Below, piece by piece: positions 17,732 through 27,136 of a stretch of DNA of 64,000 bases. Position 1 is the stretch's first letter. Every line of letters begins with the position of its first letter. The translations under genes were made by a program, and so were the position numbers. The stretch is from an uncultured Cohaesibacter sp. (lineage in GTDB: Bacteria; Pseudomonadota; Alphaproteobacteria; Rhizobiales; Cohaesibacteraceae): positions 2,458,775 through 2,522,774 of the forward strand of contig NZ_OY781091.1 in assembly GCF_963676275.1 (NCBI RefSeq), given 5' to 3'. The notes under the pieces are model-generated. The model was not told where the DNA came from. It searched no databases and was given only the letters and a program-made list of their open reading frames with translations.

Positions 17732-19138
17732 TCAGCCCAGCGCTATTGCATCCAGCCATTTTTGCGTATCTTCAAGCGCCCGTCTGGAAAGCGCCTTTTT
17801 CTTGGAGAGCTGTTTCTCGACGCCACGCATCTTGGAACCATCCTCACGTCGGCGGGAAAATTCTACCGGCGGGAACAGCCCGAAATTGACATTCATAGGC
17901 TGGAAAGAACGCCGCCCGCCGTTGGAATCGATCAGATGGCCGCCTGTAATATGGCCGAGCAGGGCACCAAATGCGGTGGTTTCCGGAGGTGTCAGAACGG
18001 TACGATCATGCATCTCGGCGGCGAAGAAACGACCGGCGAGCAAGCCGATCGCCGCCGACTCGACATAACCCTCGCAACCGGTAACCTGTCCGGCAAACCG
18101 CAAATAGGGATGTTCCTTAAGCCGCAGACTTTCATCCAGCAACTTGGGAGAATTGAGGAAAGTATTGCGATGAATGCCGCCCAGACGCGCAAACTGGGCA
18201 TTTTCCAACCCCGGAATCATGCGAAAGACTTCGCTTTGCGCGCCATACTTCATCTTGGTCTGAAAGCCGACGATATTAAAGAGCGTGCCAAGCTTGTTAT
18301 CCTGCCGCAATTGCACAACCGCATAAGGGTCTTCATCCGGTTTATGCGGGTTGGTCAGGCCAACCGGCTTCATCGGTCCATAGCGGGGCGTGTCGCGACC
18401 GCGCTCGGCCATGACTTCAATCGGCAAACACCCGTCAAAATATTTGGCGCTCTCCCATTCCTTGAATTCGGCTTTCTCTGCCGCCAGCATGGCATCGAGA
18501 AAGACATTATATTCCGCCTCATCCATGGCGCAGTTAATATAGTCAGCCCCGGTTCCTGACGGACCCTTCTTGTCATAACGCGACTGGAACCATGCCTTGC
18601 TCATGTCAATGGAATCGAAATGAATGATCGGCGCAATGGCATCATAAAAGGCAAGCGACTCTTCGCCCGTCAAAGACAGGATAGACCGGGACAGAGCCTC
18701 GGACGTCAATGGACCGGTCGCAATCAGACATGGCCCCTCGCTGGCCGCAGGAACCTCCGCTACCTCGCCACGCTTGATCGTGATGAGGGGATGGGCAGCA
18801 AGTTTGGCAGAAACCGCTTCAGAAAAAGCCTCGCGCGCCACAGCCAATGCGCCACCGGCGGGAATGGAGTTTGCATCGGCGCATTCCATGATAAGCGAGC
18901 CTGCAAGTCGCATTTCCTGATGCAAAAGGCCTACGGCATTGGCCTCATGATCATCCGAGCGGAAGGAATTGGAGCAGACCAGCTCGGCACAATGATCGGT
19001 TACATGGGCATCAGTGGAGCGAATCGGACGCATCTCATGCAGATCTACCGCAATACCGGCATTTGCCAATTGCCAGGCGGCTTCCGATCCCGCAAGCCCG
19101 GCGCCAATGATGCTGACTCTCTGATTGCTTTTTGACAC
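17732..19138 (-). CDS. trmFO: Methylenetetrahydrofolate--tRNA-(uracil-5-)-methyltransferase TrmFO
   Basis: A flavoprotein that makes m5U54 in tRNA using methylenetetrahydrofolate as carbon donor, instead of the SAM-dependent TrmA. The 468 residues begin with the FAD-binding motif [18 protein letters not shown], and continue with [17 protein letters not shown] and [12 protein letters not shown], all diagnostic for TrmFO as opposed to GidA. The CNSF-region cysteine is present. It converges on the squalene-synthase-like gene with a 24-base gap and has no visible terminator of its own. Confidence 0.96.
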   Translation of the reverse strand: MSKSNQRVSIIGAGLAGSEAAWQLANAGIAVDLHEMRPIRSTDAHVTDHCAELVCSNSFRSDDHEANAVGLLHQEMRLAGSLIMECADANSIPAGGALAVAREAFSEAVSAKLAAHPLITIKRGEVAEVPAASEGPCLIATGPLTSEALSRSILSLTGEESLAFYDAIAPIIHFDSIDMSKAWFQSRYDKKGPSGTGADYINCAMDEAEYNVFLDAMLAAEKAEFKEWESAKYFDGCLPIEVMAERGRDTPRYGPMKPVGLTNPHKPDEDPYAVVQLRQDNKLGTLFNIVGFQTKMKYGAQSEVFRMIPGLENAQFARLGGIHRNTFLNSPKLLDESLRLKEHPYLRFAGQVTGCEGYVESAAIGLLAGRFFAAEMHDRTVLTPPETTAFGALLGHITGGHLIDSNGGRRSFQPMNVNFGLFPPVEFSRRREDGSKMRGVEKQLSKKKALSRRALEDTQKWLDAIALG

Positions 19139-19382
19139 GATCCCGATCTTTCCTTAATGCGAACAAACTCTGCCAAATCGGCAGAAAACCAATAGGAAGC
19201 GATACCTACCACTGTTGGGAGAAAATGCAAGACAGTCGATCATTTGGGCGCGACTTTGTTGCCTTTTCACCTGTTGCCACAGCCCTTGGCAAAAGAGACA
19301 GCTTTTTTATTGGCAGAAAGGTAAACCGGTGTTAACACATTGACACCATTCGACTGTAGTGACAAGAAAAGGGAACAACAAA

Positions 19383-20003
19383 ATGCATTTCAAACAACTG
19401 ACAGCCGTTCCCATTTTGCTTGCCCTTGCGGCCTGCAATCCCCAAACCACCAGCTCTACCGCAAGCTGGGTAAGCGCCATGAATAATCGCGCACCAACAG
19501 AGACCACGATTTATGTTTGCCACGCTTTCGGATGCCAACTCAAATATGGCTATCGTTTCACCAAGGCCGACCTTTCAAAGCTGAAACGCATCCTCAGGGC
19601 AGGGAGCAAAAACCCGCAAGCCGAACGCAAGGCAATCGGCAATGCTGTCGCCTGGTTTGAAAAGCGTGTGGGGCCGATCATCGGTTCTGACAAGGACAAG
19701 GGCGGACTGGACATGAAAAATGCCGGCGTTCCGGGGCAGATGGACTGCATCGATGAGGCCAGCAACACCACATCGCTTATCTCCTTCGCCCAGAAGCACG
19801 GCTTCCTGAAATATCACAAGGTTCAGTCACCCGTTGCGCGCGGCTATTTCCTCGACGGGCGCTACCCGCATGCAACAGCCGTCATTCTGGAAACAGAAAG
19901 TAACGAGCGTTATGCAGTCGACAGCTGGATCTATGACAATGGCGTCTTCCCCAAGATCAAGCCTTTGAAAGATTGGATGGCAGAAACCCCATCGCGAGGC
20001 TGA
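19383..20003 (+). CDS. Conserved lipoprotein of unknown function
   Basis: I recognise this only as a protein conserved in alphaproteobacteria. The ATG is preceded by AAAGGGAAC. The first 20 residues are a lipoprotein signal peptide with lipobox LALAAC, so the mature 189-residue protein would be anchored by cysteine 18-19. Strongly constrained segments are GVPGQMDCIDEASNTTSLI, ARGYFLDGRYPHATAV and YAVDSWIYDNG. The order Cys, then His, then Asp in these blocks resembles a transglutaminase- or NlpC-like catalytic triad. That is an inference from the pattern only. It is monocistronic, with a terminator 75 bases after the stop. Confidence 0.8.
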   Translation: MHFKQLTAVPILLALAACNPQTTSSTASWVSAMNNRAPTETTIYVCHAFGCQLKYGYRFTKADLSKLKRILRAGSKNPQAERKAIGNAVAWFEKRVGPIIGSDKDKGGLDMKNAGVPGQMDCIDEASNTTSLISFAQKHGFLKYHKVQSPVARGYFLDGRYPHATAVILETESNERYAVDSWIYDNGVFPKIKPLKDWMAETPSRG

Positions 20004-20077
20004 CCCGGCAGGTTGACCCGGAAGACGGGCCGACATCCATAATCCGGCCCATCAGCAATCTGGCTGGAACCACAAAG

Positions 20078-20110
20078 CCACGTCACGAGCAATCGGACGT
20101 GGTTTTCTTT
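20078..20110 (+). terminator. Rho-independent terminator of the lipoprotein gene
   Basis: CCACGTC (20078-20084) pairs with GACGTGG (20096-20102) and is followed by TTTTCTTTT. It is positioned to end the upstream lipoprotein transcript. Confidence 0.8.
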
Positions 20111-20180
20111 TATGCAGGATACTGTCGACTGGTGGCTGGTGGAATGGTCTGATCTGGAACAAACAGCCAAATGATTGCCC

Positions 20181-20297
20181 AAAATACGAAAAGCCCACCG
20201 GGGGAGGAGGTCCGGTGGGCTTCGTAGGGTGTTTCAAAACGGGGAGGAATCGTTTCGAAACGTCTCAGACCTTCGGGAGGAGGAGAAGGCCTGAATT
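20181..20297 (-). ncRNA. Anti-Shine-Dalgarno sRNA, alpha-r14 (NfeR1) / cuckoo type
   Basis: On the minus strand three hairpins follow one another with short spacers. In transcript order, the stems are 20285-20293/20266-20274, 20251-20261/20231-20241 and 20212-20222/20191-20201. Their loops read TCCTCCTCCC, ATTCCTCCC and ACCTCCTCCC, each complementary to ribosome-binding sites. The first two stems have one imperfect position each, A-C on the plus strand, which becomes a G-U pair on the minus strand. The third stem is a perfect 11-pair helix followed by TTTTCGTATTTT and serves as terminator. TAAAAT (20309-20304) is a possible -10, giving a 5' end near 20297 and about 117 nucleotides. NfeR1 in Sinorhizobium is similar in size and loop motif. 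The exact 5' end is uncertain. Confidence 0.85.
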
Positions 20298-21004
20298 CTT
20301 CAAATTTTACATCCCTACCGCGCGTCTAGCGGTCTGGGTTACGTCTGCTCTGGAAATGCTCAACTCGCATTCCCTGTTTGACAGACGATTTAGATTATCG
20401 ACCGTGTCACGAAAATTGCGCCACTGTCTATAATTCTGAACAACCGTATCTGGCATCATTGCGATCCTACGTTGCCGAACCTTAGTGACTTGCCATCCTC
20501 AGGATGACTATTTCGTTTTCAATCAACATCTCGCTGTTGTTGATAAATAGATAGCAAAAAGTTTTTAATATTTGCACTGCGAAAAAATGCATAGCTGGCC
20601 TGCACATCATGCAAAACCATTGGTACTCAAAATTTTGCCCCACAGATTCCGCATGACGAAATCGAGAAAAGGCATTTAATCAAATTATTTCAATTACTTA
20701 GAAAGTTAGCAAAATTCGAATATTACATTTCAAAAAATAGGCAATTTTTCGAAATTTATTCACAATTGAAATAGTTTGCCGATTATTGCAGCAAAACGGC
20801 AATCGCATTCAGCCTGAAAATGTCAAAGCCAAAGCCATATATTGCAGCGCAACACAAACGCAGAGAATCAAGATGATTTAGGTCAATGCAAATGAATTAC
20901 ATGACAAGAGATCACGCTTATCATTTTAATTTCAGATACTTAAATAAATTTGACCATAAAAAAAACATGCTGCACCGCCAAAGGTATTACGTATTAATAC
21001 GCAG
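20298..21004. other. AT-rich intergenic region between the sRNA and uvrA
   Basis: About 700 bases with no credible open frame. The part nearest 20310-20400 should hold the sRNA promoter, including CTAGAC on the minus strand at 20329-20324. Small inverted repeats are CATCC/GGATG near 20495 and the 12-base palindrome CGTATTAATACG at 20990-21001. Composition is far more AT-rich than the genes on either side. I find no tRNA and no recognisable family of structured RNA in it. Confidence 0.5.
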
Positions 21005-21029
21005 ACAAAAGTGAGCAGAATCACTTTTT
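21005..21029 (-). terminator. Rho-independent terminator of uvrA
   Basis: On the minus strand AAAAGTGA pairs with TCACTTTT around a six-base loop. It overlaps the uvrA stop codon and ends in a T run. Confidence 0.7.
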
Positions 21030-23915
21030 CGCATCTCGTCTTTCCCTTAGCTCTTTCAGGAAATGACCGGTATAGCTCTGCTCACAATGCATGACATCAT
21101 CAGGAGTTCCGGCGACCACGATCTGACCGCCACCATCTCCACCTTCCGGCCCCAGATCCAGAATCCAGTCGGCCGTCTGGATCACTTCCAGATTATGCTC
21201 GATCACGGCAACCGTATTGCCCTGATTGACCAGCTCATGCAGAACCTCGAGCAGCTTGGCCACATCATGGAAATGCAGTCCCGTCGTCGGCTCATCCAAT
21301 ATATAGAGTGTGCGACCGGTGGACCGCTTGGAAAGCTCCTTGGCGAGCTTGACCCTTTGTGCTTCACCGCCAGAGAGCGTCGTTGCCTGCTGTCCCACTT
21401 TCACATAGCCAAGCCCGACCCGTTGCAGCGTCACCATCTTGTCGCGCACGGCGGGCACGGCAGCGAAGAAATCGGCGGCCTCGTCAACCGTCATTTCCAG
21501 AATGTCCGAGATCGACTTGCCCTTGAACTGGACCTCCAGCGTTTCCCTGTTATAGCGATGCCCCTTGCAGACATCACATGTCACATAGACATCGGGCAGG
21601 AAATGCATCTCGATCTTGATGACGCCATCGCCCTGACAGGCTTCGCAGCGCCCACCCTTGACGTTGAAGGAGAAACGCCCCGGCGCATATCCGCGCGCCT
21701 TGGCTTCGGGCAAACCGGCAAACCAGTCACGAATGGGCGTAAAGGCACCGGTATAGGTGGCCGGATTGGAACGGGGCGTGCGCCCGATGGGCGACTGATC
21801 GATATCAATCACCTTGTCGACATGTTCCAGCCCCTCGATCCGATCATGCGGGGAGGGCATGTCTCTGGCGCGATTGAGCTTCATCGCCGCGCTTTTATAA
21901 AGCGTATCAATAAGGAATGTCGACTTGCCGCCCCCCGAAACACCCGTCACGCAGGTGAAGGTACCCAAGGGAATCGAGGCGGTGACATTCTTGAGATTGT
22001 TACCGCGTGCATTGACCACGGTAATCTGCTTTTTCTTCTTGCCCTTGCGTCGCTCATGCGCAACGGAAATGCTCATCGCACCGGAGAGATATTGCCCGGT
22101 CAGCGAAGCCGGATCCGCCATGATTTCGGCAGGTGTCCCCTTGGAGACAACATGGCCGCCATGAACACCGGCGCCGGGGCCCACATCCACCACATAATCG
22201 GCCTCCAGCACGGCGTCTTCGTCATGTTCGACGACAATCACCGTATTGCCCAGATCGCGCAGATGCTTGAGCGTTTCCAAAAGGCGGGCATTGTCGCGCT
22301 GATGCAGACCGATCGAAGGTTCATCGAGCACATAAAGCACCCCCGTAAGGCCGGAGCCGATCTGCGAGGCAAGTCGAATGCGCTGGCTCTCGCCACCCGA
22401 GAGCGAGCCGGACCCGCGCGACAATGTCAGATATTCAAGCCCCACATCATTGAGGAACTTCAAACGATCCCGGATTTCCTTCAGGATGCGCTCGGCAATT
22501 TCCTTCTGCTTGTCGCTCAAGGTGGCAGGTAGATCCTGCACCCATTTTGCCGCCGCCCGAATGGAAAGATCCGCCACTTGCGAAATATGCTGCCCATCCA
22601 GCTTGACCGCGAGCGCTTCGGGCTTGAGGCGATGCCCCTCACAGGCCGAGCAGGCATGGGCCGACTGATATTTGCCGATGTCCTCGCGCACCATGCTGCT
22701 TTCGGTTTCCCTGAAGCGACGCTCCAAATTGGGTATCACGCCCTCGAATGGCTTGGTTGTCTTGTAGGAACGGGCCCCGTCATCATAGACAAAGAGCAGC
22801 TTCTCCTTACCGGTCCCATAGAGAATGACTTCCTGTGCCTTGAAGGGCAGCTCGATCCAGGGAACCGTGAGAGAAAAGTCGAAATGCTTGGCCAGAGCTT
22901 CCAGCGTCTGACGGTAAAAGGGCGACGATGTCTTGGACCATGGCGCAATCGCCCCGTCCTTGATGCTGCGCGACGTATCCGGAATGATCAGCTCCGGACT
23001 GATCCGCAATTCGCTGCCCAGACCGTCACAGACCGGGCAGGCACCAAACGGATTGTTGAACGAAAATAGCCGCGGCTCAATCTCGGGAATGGTGAAACCG
23101 GACACAGGGCAGGCGAATTTCTCCGAGAAGGTAACCCGCCGAGGCTCGCCATTGTCCTCCTTCTCGTCGACCATTTCAACAATCGCCAAACCATCGGCCA
23201 ATTCAAGCGCCAGTTCCAGCGAATCGGCAAGACGCTTCTCAATGCCTTCCTTGACCACCATGCGGTGAACGACAACCTCGATATTATGCTTGAATTTCTT
23301 GTCCAGAGCCGGCAGGTCGCCGTCATCATACATTTGCCCGTCGATGCGAAAGCGCGTCAGCCCGCGCTTGACTAGTTCCGCCAGCTCCTTGCGAAATTCG
23401 CCCTTGCGCCCGCGCACAATGGGCGCCAGCAACAGAAAACGGGTCTTTTCGGGCAGTTCCATCACCCGGTCCACCATCTGACTTACCGTCTGGCTTTCAA
23501 TCGGCAAGCCGGTTGCCGGACTATAGGGGATGCCGACACGGGCAAACAGCAGGCGCAGATAGTCGTAAATCTCGGTGACAGTCCCGACGGTCGAGCGCGG
23601 ATTGCGCGAGGTCGTTTTCTGCTCGATGGAAATGGCGGGTGAAAGCCCTTCAATCGAATCGACATCGGGCTTCTGCATCATCTCCAGAAACTGCCTTGCA
23701 TAGGCAGAGAGGGATTCGACATAACGCCGCTGCCCCTCGGCATAGATGGTATCGAAGGCCAGAGAACTTTTGCCCGAGCCGGAAAGCCCCGTCATGACGA
23801 CGAGCTGATCGCGCGGAATATCGAGATCAACATTCTTGAGATTGTGCTCGCGCGCGCCGCGAATCGAAATCACTTTCTGCGAGGGCATCTGAGGCACTTT
23901 TTTATCAAAACTCAT
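21021..23915 (-). CDS. uvrA: Excinuclease ABC subunit UvrA
   Basis: The damage-recognition ATPase of nucleotide excision repair, 964 residues from the ATG giving [14 protein letters not shown]. The frame is open 33 codons further. Two ABC modules are visible, with Walker A motifs [10 protein letters not shown] and [10 protein letters not shown], and ABC signatures [12 protein letters not shown] and [12 protein letters not shown]. The second zinc finger is intact (CEAC...CDVC). In the first, CPVSGFTI carries serine where Escherichia coli has the second cysteine, while ACPVCDGLG keeps the other pair. It is divergent from ssb across a 386-base gap containing a LexA-type site. Confidence 0.97.
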   Translation of the reverse strand: MSFDKKVPQMPSQKVISIRGAREHNLKNVDLDIPRDQLVVMTGLSGSGKSSLAFDTIYAEGQRRYVESLSAYARQFLEMMQKPDVDSIEGLSPAISIEQKTTSRNPRSTVGTVTEIYDYLRLLFARVGIPYSPATGLPIESQTVSQMVDRVMELPEKTRFLLLAPIVRGRKGEFRKELAELVKRGLTRFRIDGQMYDDGDLPALDKKFKHNIEVVVHRMVVKEGIEKRLADSLELALELADGLAIVEMVDEKEDNGEPRRVTFSEKFACPVSGFTIPEIEPRLFSFNNPFGACPVCDGLGSELRISPELIIPDTSRSIKDGAIAPWSKTSSPFYRQTLEALAKHFDFSLTVPWIELPFKAQEVILYGTGKEKLLFVYDDGARSYKTTKPFEGVIPNLERRFRETESSMVREDIGKYQSAHACSACEGHRLKPEALAVKLDGQHISQVADLSIRAAAKWVQDLPATLSDKQKEIAERILKEIRDRLKFLNDVGLEYLTLSRGSGSLSGGESQRIRLASQIGSGLTGVLYVLDEPSIGLHQRDNARLLETLKHLRDLGNTVIVVEHDEDAVLEADYVVDVGPGAGVHGGHVVSKGTPAEIMADPASLTGQYLSGAMSISVAHERRKGKKKKQITVVNARGNNLKNVTASIPLGTFTCVTGVSGGGKSTFLIDTLYKSAAMKLNRARDMPSPHDRIEGLEHVDKVIDIDQSPIGRTPRSNPATYTGAFTPIRDWFAGLPEAKARGYAPGRFSFNVKGGRCEACQGDGVIKIEMHFLPDVYVTCDVCKGHRYNRETLEVQFKGKSISDILEMTVDEAADFFAAVPAVRDKMVTLQRVGLGYVKVGQQATTLSGGEAQRVKLAKELSKRSTGRTLYILDEPTTGLHFHDVAKLLEVLHELVNQGNTVAVIEHNLEVIQTADWILDLGPEGGDGGGQIVVAGTPDDVMHCEQSYTGHFLKELRERRDAKK

Positions 23916-24121
23916 GTCAAACGTTCTTTCTCTCACCGCGGGACATAGATCCCGATTGCTCCGAATATGCGATACGAAGCAATCATCGCCGGGGATCACC
24001 AGCACGCCGCGCAAACCATCGCATTTTCCACCCGATGCAATATCGATTTATAAAAATCAAGGCAATGGCCAATTCTTCGCGGCCTTCCGGCATTGCCAGA
24101 ATAGTCGCCGGGCTTTTCTTT

Positions 24122-24136
24122 GTACATGATTTGTTC
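24122..24136. promoter_or_regulatory. LexA-type SOS box in the uvrA/ssb intergenic region
   Basis: GTAC at 24122-24125 and GTTC at 24133-24136 are separated by seven bases. This is one mismatch from the alphaproteobacterial LexA site GTTC-N7-GTTC. TATATT follows at once and, with TTTTCT 17 bases upstream, could be the ssb promoter with the box in its spacer. Both uvrA and ssb are classic SOS genes, so a shared site makes sense. Confidence 0.65.
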
Positions 24137-24301
24137 TATATTGTGAAGCAATAGATTGCAAAGCGCCCATGCCATCTGCGCATGGGCCAAAGGATGGGGA
24201 TTGCGCCAAAGCCATATGGAAGTCATGGCCGAAGCCGCATATGCTGGGCCAAATGCCTGATCGGATCATCAGGAAACAGCCAATATACAAAGGACAATGC
24301 A

Positions 24302-24835
24302 ATGGCCGGTAGCGTAAACAAAGTCATTCTGGTGGGCAACCTGGGCGCGGACCCCGATATTCGCAGAACACAGGATGGCCGACCAATCTGCAACCTGTCT
24401 GTCGCCACATCGGAAAGCTGGAAAGATCGCAACAGCGGTGAACGGCGCGAACGGACCGAATGGCACCGTGTGGTCATTTTCAATGAAGGCCTGTGTCGCA
24501 TCGCAGAGCAGTTTCTGAGAAAAGGCTCCAAGATCTATCTCGAAGGCCAGTTGCAAACCCGCAAATGGCAGGATCAGAATGGTCAGGACCGCTATTCCAC
24601 TGAAGTCGTGCTTCAGGGTTTCAACGGCAACCTCACCATGCTGGACAACCGCGGCGAAGGCGGCGGCGGTGGTGGCGGCAGCTTTGGTGGCGGTCAGTCC
24701 GGCGGCGACTTTGGTGGGCCTGGCGGTGGCTATGGTGGCGGAGCCCCTGGCGGCTTTGGCGGGCAGGGCTCTTCGGGCGGCGGACAGCCTTCCGGCGGAT
24801 ATCGCGACGAAATGGACGACGACATTCCATTTTGA
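24302..24835 (+). CDS. ssb: Single-stranded DNA-binding protein
   Basis: The main SSB of replication, recombination and repair, 177 residues. AAGGA precedes the ATG that gives [21 protein letters not shown]; the open frame reaches 40 codons further up through the regulatory region. The OB fold spans about 5-110 and includes [26 protein letters not shown] glycine-rich flexible linker (about 118-165) leads to the acidic tip DDDIPF, which binds partner proteins. Confidence 0.97.
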   Translation: MAGSVNKVILVGNLGADPDIRRTQDGRPICNLSVATSESWKDRNSGERRERTEWHRVVIFNEGLCRIAEQFLRKGSKIYLEGQLQTRKWQDQNGQDRYSTEVVLQGFNGNLTMLDNRGEGGGGGGGSFGGGQSGGDFGGPGGGYGGGAPGGFGGQGSSGGGQPSGGYRDEMDDDIPF

Positions 24836-24913
24836 TGCACGCCCATCAGGCCCTTTTGATAGTGCGAAACACCATAAGCAGCCTGACGACGCGATTTTTG
24901 CAAGCAATAAAGA

Positions 24914-24936
24914 AACCCGGCTGTCAGCCGGGTTTT
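24914..24936 (+). terminator. Terminator of ssb, probably bidirectional
   Basis: AACCCGGCT (24914-24922) pairs with AGCCGGGTT (24926-24934) around a three-base loop, with T following. On the minus strand it is followed by TTTCTTTA, so it can also end the convergent cation transporter transcript. Confidence 0.85.
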
Positions 24937-24986
24937 CCATTTCTGCAAATTTGTGCTGATGTCGCAGGTCAAAGCCGCAGTATGGA

Positions 24987-25934
24987 TCAGTCCGAAGCCT
25001 CCAGCTGTTCTTCAACCGCCTTGTGATCGAGATAGGATTGAGCCTCGATATAGACCCGGTGAACCTGTGGCACACGCTCGCGAATATGCTTCTCCAGATC
25101 AGCAATGACATGCTCCAGATGCCCGACAATCATGTCATTTCTGAAATCGAGACTGAGCGCCAGCAGGATTTCATTTGGCCCCCGGTGCATGGTGCGCAGC
25201 TCATTGACCATCGTTACCGCCGGATGTGCGGTTACAATCGCCGCAATCTCGGCCTCGCTCTCGCTGGACGCCGCCTCGCCAATCAACAGGCTCTTGGTTT
25301 CAAAAGCCAACAGAATCGCTGTCATGCCGAGTATCACGCCGATGGCAATCGACGCCGCCCCATCCATCCATGGAATTTGCAGATAATGGGACAGGGCGAT
25401 GCCGACCGCAGCAACGATCAAACCCAGCATTGCGGCGCTGTCTTCAAACAGAACCGTAAAGACAGTTGGATCTTTCGAGTCGGTCACGGCTCTCAAATAA
25501 CTGCGATTGCCCTTGGTGTTGCGGAATTCGCGCAAGGCAATGAACCACGCCCAACCCTCGAAACAGAAGGCTGCCCCCAGCACGACAAAGTTGATGGTGG
25601 GATCACCAATCGGTTCGGGATGCAGAACCTTTTCAATCCCCTCATAAAGGGACAAACCCGCACCGACAGCGAAAATCAGAAGGGCAACGACAAAGGCCCA
25701 GAAATATAATTCGGCCCCATAGCCGAAAGGATGCTTCTTGTCTGCGGGCCGATTGGAACGTCTAATACCATAGAGTAACAATCCCTGATTACCGGTATCG
25801 ACAAGACTATGTATGCCTTCAGAGAGCATGGCCGATGAACCGGTGATCGAGGCTGCAATAAATTTAGTAATAGAAATCAGAGTATTACCAGCCAAAGCTG
25901 CATAAATGACTTTCTTGGAACCGTGCGCTGCCAC
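24987..25934 (-). CDS. Cation diffusion facilitator family transporter
   Basis: A 315-residue CDF-type inner-membrane metal/proton antiporter. It starts with GTG, preceded by GGGGGA six bases upstream. Helix II carries SEGIHSLVDTGNQ, with the H-xxx-D metal site, and helix V carries LFEDSAAMLGL with the second pair (E/D-xxx). HPFGYGAELYFWAF is the loop typical of the SLC30A9/MMT1-like branch. The cytoplasmic C-terminal domain (about 215-300) includes MHRGPNEILLALSLDF. The substrate could be zinc, iron or manganese; the sequence does not settle it. Confidence 0.88.
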   Translation of the reverse strand: MAAHGSKKVIYAALAGNTLISITKFIAASITGSSAMLSEGIHSLVDTGNQGLLLYGIRRSNRPADKKHPFGYGAELYFWAFVVALLIFAVGAGLSLYEGIEKVLHPEPIGDPTINFVVLGAAFCFEGWAWFIALREFRNTKGNRSYLRAVTDSKDPTVFTVLFEDSAAMLGLIVAAVGIALSHYLQIPWMDGAASIAIGVILGMTAILLAFETKSLLIGEAASSESEAEIAAIVTAHPAVTMVNELRTMHRGPNEILLALSLDFRNDMIVGHLEHVIADLEKHIRERVPQVHRVYIEAQSYLDHKAVEEQLEASD

Positions 25935-26032
25935 GTCAAATCCCCCGTTTGCGACCCCATAAGCAAATTGTCGCTCATTCTTCTACCGGATAGACCTCCG
26001 CATGAAAATAGACAAAAACTAGGGATGAGCCT

Positions 26033-26083
26033 TTGACAATGCGAAATATTTCTTATATTCGTAATTACTAATATACGTAATTA
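26033..26083 (+). promoter_or_regulatory. Promoter and candidate operator of the RND efflux operon
   Basis: A perfect TTGACA at 26033-26038 is followed 15 bases later by TATATT (26054-26059). Immediately after comes CGTAATTA at 26060-26067, repeated at 26076-26083 with a 16-base period inside a palindrome-rich stretch. A repressor bound there would block the promoter. TetR-type repressors often control RND pumps this way, but no regulator gene is nearby. Confidence 0.5.
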
Positions 26084-26104
26084 GACAGCAGGAGAGAGTT
26101 TTCC

Positions 26105-27118
26105 ATGCGCAAGGCACTCCCAAAACGAAACATTTTTCTTTCGGCCTGTTTGTTCGCTCTGACCCTAGCAGCCAGTTCAACCGGTGCAAACAGCTTTACG
26201 GTCCAGCAAACATCCATTGTCGATAAAAAGGCGGTATTTGCCACGGTCCAGAGCACGGATTCCCTCTCGGCGCGCGTGCGCACATCTGGCACTGTGGAAG
26301 AATTGAATGTAACCGAGGGCAGTTATGTCGCTGCCGGGGAGACCATTGCCATGGTCCGCGACCCCAAGCTGAGCCTTCAGATCGAAGCGCTGGACGCCCA
26401 GATCAACGCCGCCGAACGTCAGGTCGCCAATCTCAAGACCGAGTTGGAAAGAGCCCAGCAGCTTTTCGAGCGCGGCTCCACCACCAAGGCCAGACTGGAC
26501 GCAGCGAACACCGAGTTTGATGTTGCCCAGAGCAATCTCGAAGCGGCAAGAGCTGAGAAGGCCGTTGTCGTGCGCCAGATGGAGGAGGGGGCTGTTCTCG
26601 CCCCTCAGGCCGGACGCGTTCTGGAAGTTCCCATCACGGTTGGCGCGGTGGTCATGACCGGAGAATCCATCGCCACGATCGCCAAGGACAATTATATCCT
26701 GCGCATGGCCCTGCCGGAACGCCACGCCCAGTTCCTTAAGGAAGGCGACCCGATCGAATTGGCTGGCCGTGGCATGAATTGCGATAGCACCTGCACCCAG
26801 CAGGGCAAGATCGTCAAAGTCTATCCGGAAATCTCAGAAGGTCGCGTTCTGGCTGACGCGAAGATCGACGGGCTGGGCGATTATTTCGTCGGAGAGCGCA
26901 TTCAGGTGCGCGTCGGCGCTGGCAGTCGCATGGCCTATCTGGTGCCCGGTGCCTTTGTATTCACCCGCTCAGGCATCGATTTCGTGCGCATCAAGGGCAC
27001 AGATGGCAATGCCACAGAAATCGCAGTGCAAACAGGCCAGCCCTATATCCAGAATGGCGAGGACATGATCGAGATCCTGACCGGTCTTGCCGCTGGCGAC
27101 GAACTTATTCAGCCTTAA
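26105..27118 (+). CDS. RND efflux periplasmic adaptor (membrane fusion protein)
   Basis: The periplasmic adaptor that links an RND pump to an outer-membrane channel, 337 residues. A signal peptide covers about residues 1-30. The first lipoyl half-motif is SGTVEELNVTEGSYVAAGETIA. A helical hairpin (about 90-155) has a strong coiled-coil pattern (IEALDAQINAAERQVANLKTE). The second lipoyl half is GAVLAPQAGRVLEVPITVGAVV. Beta-barrel and membrane-proximal domains follow, ending in VQTGQPYIQNGEDMIEILTGLAAGDEL. GGAGAG precedes the ATG. The permease gene starts 18 bases later. Confidence 0.92.
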   Translation: MRKALPKRNIFLSACLFALTLAASSTGANSFTVQQTSIVDKKAVFATVQSTDSLSARVRTSGTVEELNVTEGSYVAAGETIAMVRDPKLSLQIEALDAQINAAERQVANLKTELERAQQLFERGSTTKARLDAANTEFDVAQSNLEAARAEKAVVVRQMEEGAVLAPQAGRVLEVPITVGAVVMTGESIATIAKDNYILRMALPERHAQFLKEGDPIELAGRGMNCDSTCTQQGKIVKVYPEISEGRVLADAKIDGLGDYFVGERIQVRVGAGSRMAYLVPGAFVFTRSGIDFVRIKGTDGNATEIAVQTGQPYIQNGEDMIEILTGLAAGDELIQP

Positions 27119-27136
27119 GGGGACGGAAGTCGCAAA

